A stretch of DNA of 64,000 nucleotides from Ligula intestinalis (lineage: Eukaryota > Platyhelminthes > Cestoda > Diphyllobothriidea > Diphyllobothriidae), in the NCBI GenBank assembly GCA_036362985.1, contig JAYGXS010000001.1, positions 42,040,300-42,104,299 on the forward strand, written 5' to 3'. This document shows, piece by piece, positions 63,785 to 64,000 of this stretch; the first letter of the stretch is position 1, and every line of letters begins with the position of its first letter. The notes below the pieces were generated by a model, which ran no database searches, was not told where the DNA came from, and saw nothing but the letters and a program-made list of their open reading frames with translations. Position numbers and translations under genes: made by a program.

Positions 63785-64000
63785 CGCGACAGAAAAAGGT
63801 TAGGAACGGGGGCGTGGATCCCAGCTCACACAGCCCGGGCCTCCGTGCCACCTAGTCACAGCCTACGCTTGACCAGGACTTTGCGCAACACGAGAAGGCG
63901 TAGCGGTTCGGATACCAATTCTCAGTATGGGCTTGCGGTCCACCACACTCCTCATCCATGTAGTCATTGTCTACGCTTAACCAAGATTTGTGTATGTCAT
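63785..64000 (+). repeat. Repeat family 2, inverted relative of 23440-23555
   Basis: GGATCCCAGCTCACACAGCC and the following GGGCCTCCGTG correspond to the complement of about 23495-23545. The segment then carries two diverged direct units (CTACGCTTGACCAGGACTTTG near 63868 and CTACGCTTAACCAAGATTTG near 63975). It is cut by the window edge. Confidence 0.5.

Noticed and set aside
1..64000. CRISPR arrays or bacterial operons
   Set aside because: No regularly spaced repeats, and the window is plainly intron-bearing eukaryotic DNA.

Overview
This is a eukaryotic, almost certainly flatworm (Platyhelminthes), genome fragment. It holds two split host genes set in decayed transposable elements. The evidence for a flatworm is a handful of 35-60 nt introns in the 5' parts of genes next to multi-kilobase introns full of repeats, together with Penelope-like, CR1/Jockey-type, Ty3/gypsy, Merlin and hAT elements. 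A tapeworm, perhaps a diphyllobothriidean, is my guess from the repeat mix and is inference only. There are two runs of N: 27298-27307 (10 bases) and 41324-41723 (400 bases).

The first host gene is on the minus strand from 34629 down to 17173. It encodes an ERLEC1/XTP3-B-type ER lectin with a signal peptide and two MRH domains. I recognise at least eleven exons with consistent splice phases. The second is on the plus strand, 49150-61432. It encodes an ELL-family RNA polymerase II elongation factor of about 806 residues in nine exons, with the ELL N-terminal and winged-helix region and the C-terminal occludin/ELL domain. The two genes are divergent and separated by about 14.5 kb that is mostly transposon debris.

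Layout: 1-1944 is a CR1-like reverse transcriptase cut by the window edge. 1945-4272 is a minus-strand Ty3/gypsy element with large internal deletions, a tRNA-Leu-type primer site and a mutated integrase. 5078-6120 is a Merlin (IS1016-like) transposase pseudogene. 7124-7600 is a Jockey-type tail, followed by local tandem repeats. 9665-10486 is a second gypsy pol tail. 12261-13426 holds two solo-LTR-like copies with a tRNA-derived SINE between them. 15755-16033 is a Penelope 3' end. 17173-34629 is ERLEC1; its introns contain a head-to-head Penelope inverted repeat (20130-21800), several dispersed repeats, and a 3.76 kb hAT element (25359-29119) that itself carries a Penelope fragment and a solo LTR. 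35535-44914 is a graveyard of CR1/Jockey-type pieces in both orientations, with a pogo/mariner-like MITE (40740-41129) and a large SINE/Penelope palindrome (41967-42918). 45-49 kb has minor fragments. 49150-61432 is ELL. The rest is downstream sequence with microsatellites and two dispersed repeat families.

None of the mobile-element ORFs looks fully intact. The closest is the 298-codon Penelope GIY-YIG ORF at 20759-21655, which lacks most of its reverse transcriptase. Exon boundaries were assigned by eye from splice consensus, phase and remembered family sequence, so the small exons are tentative.
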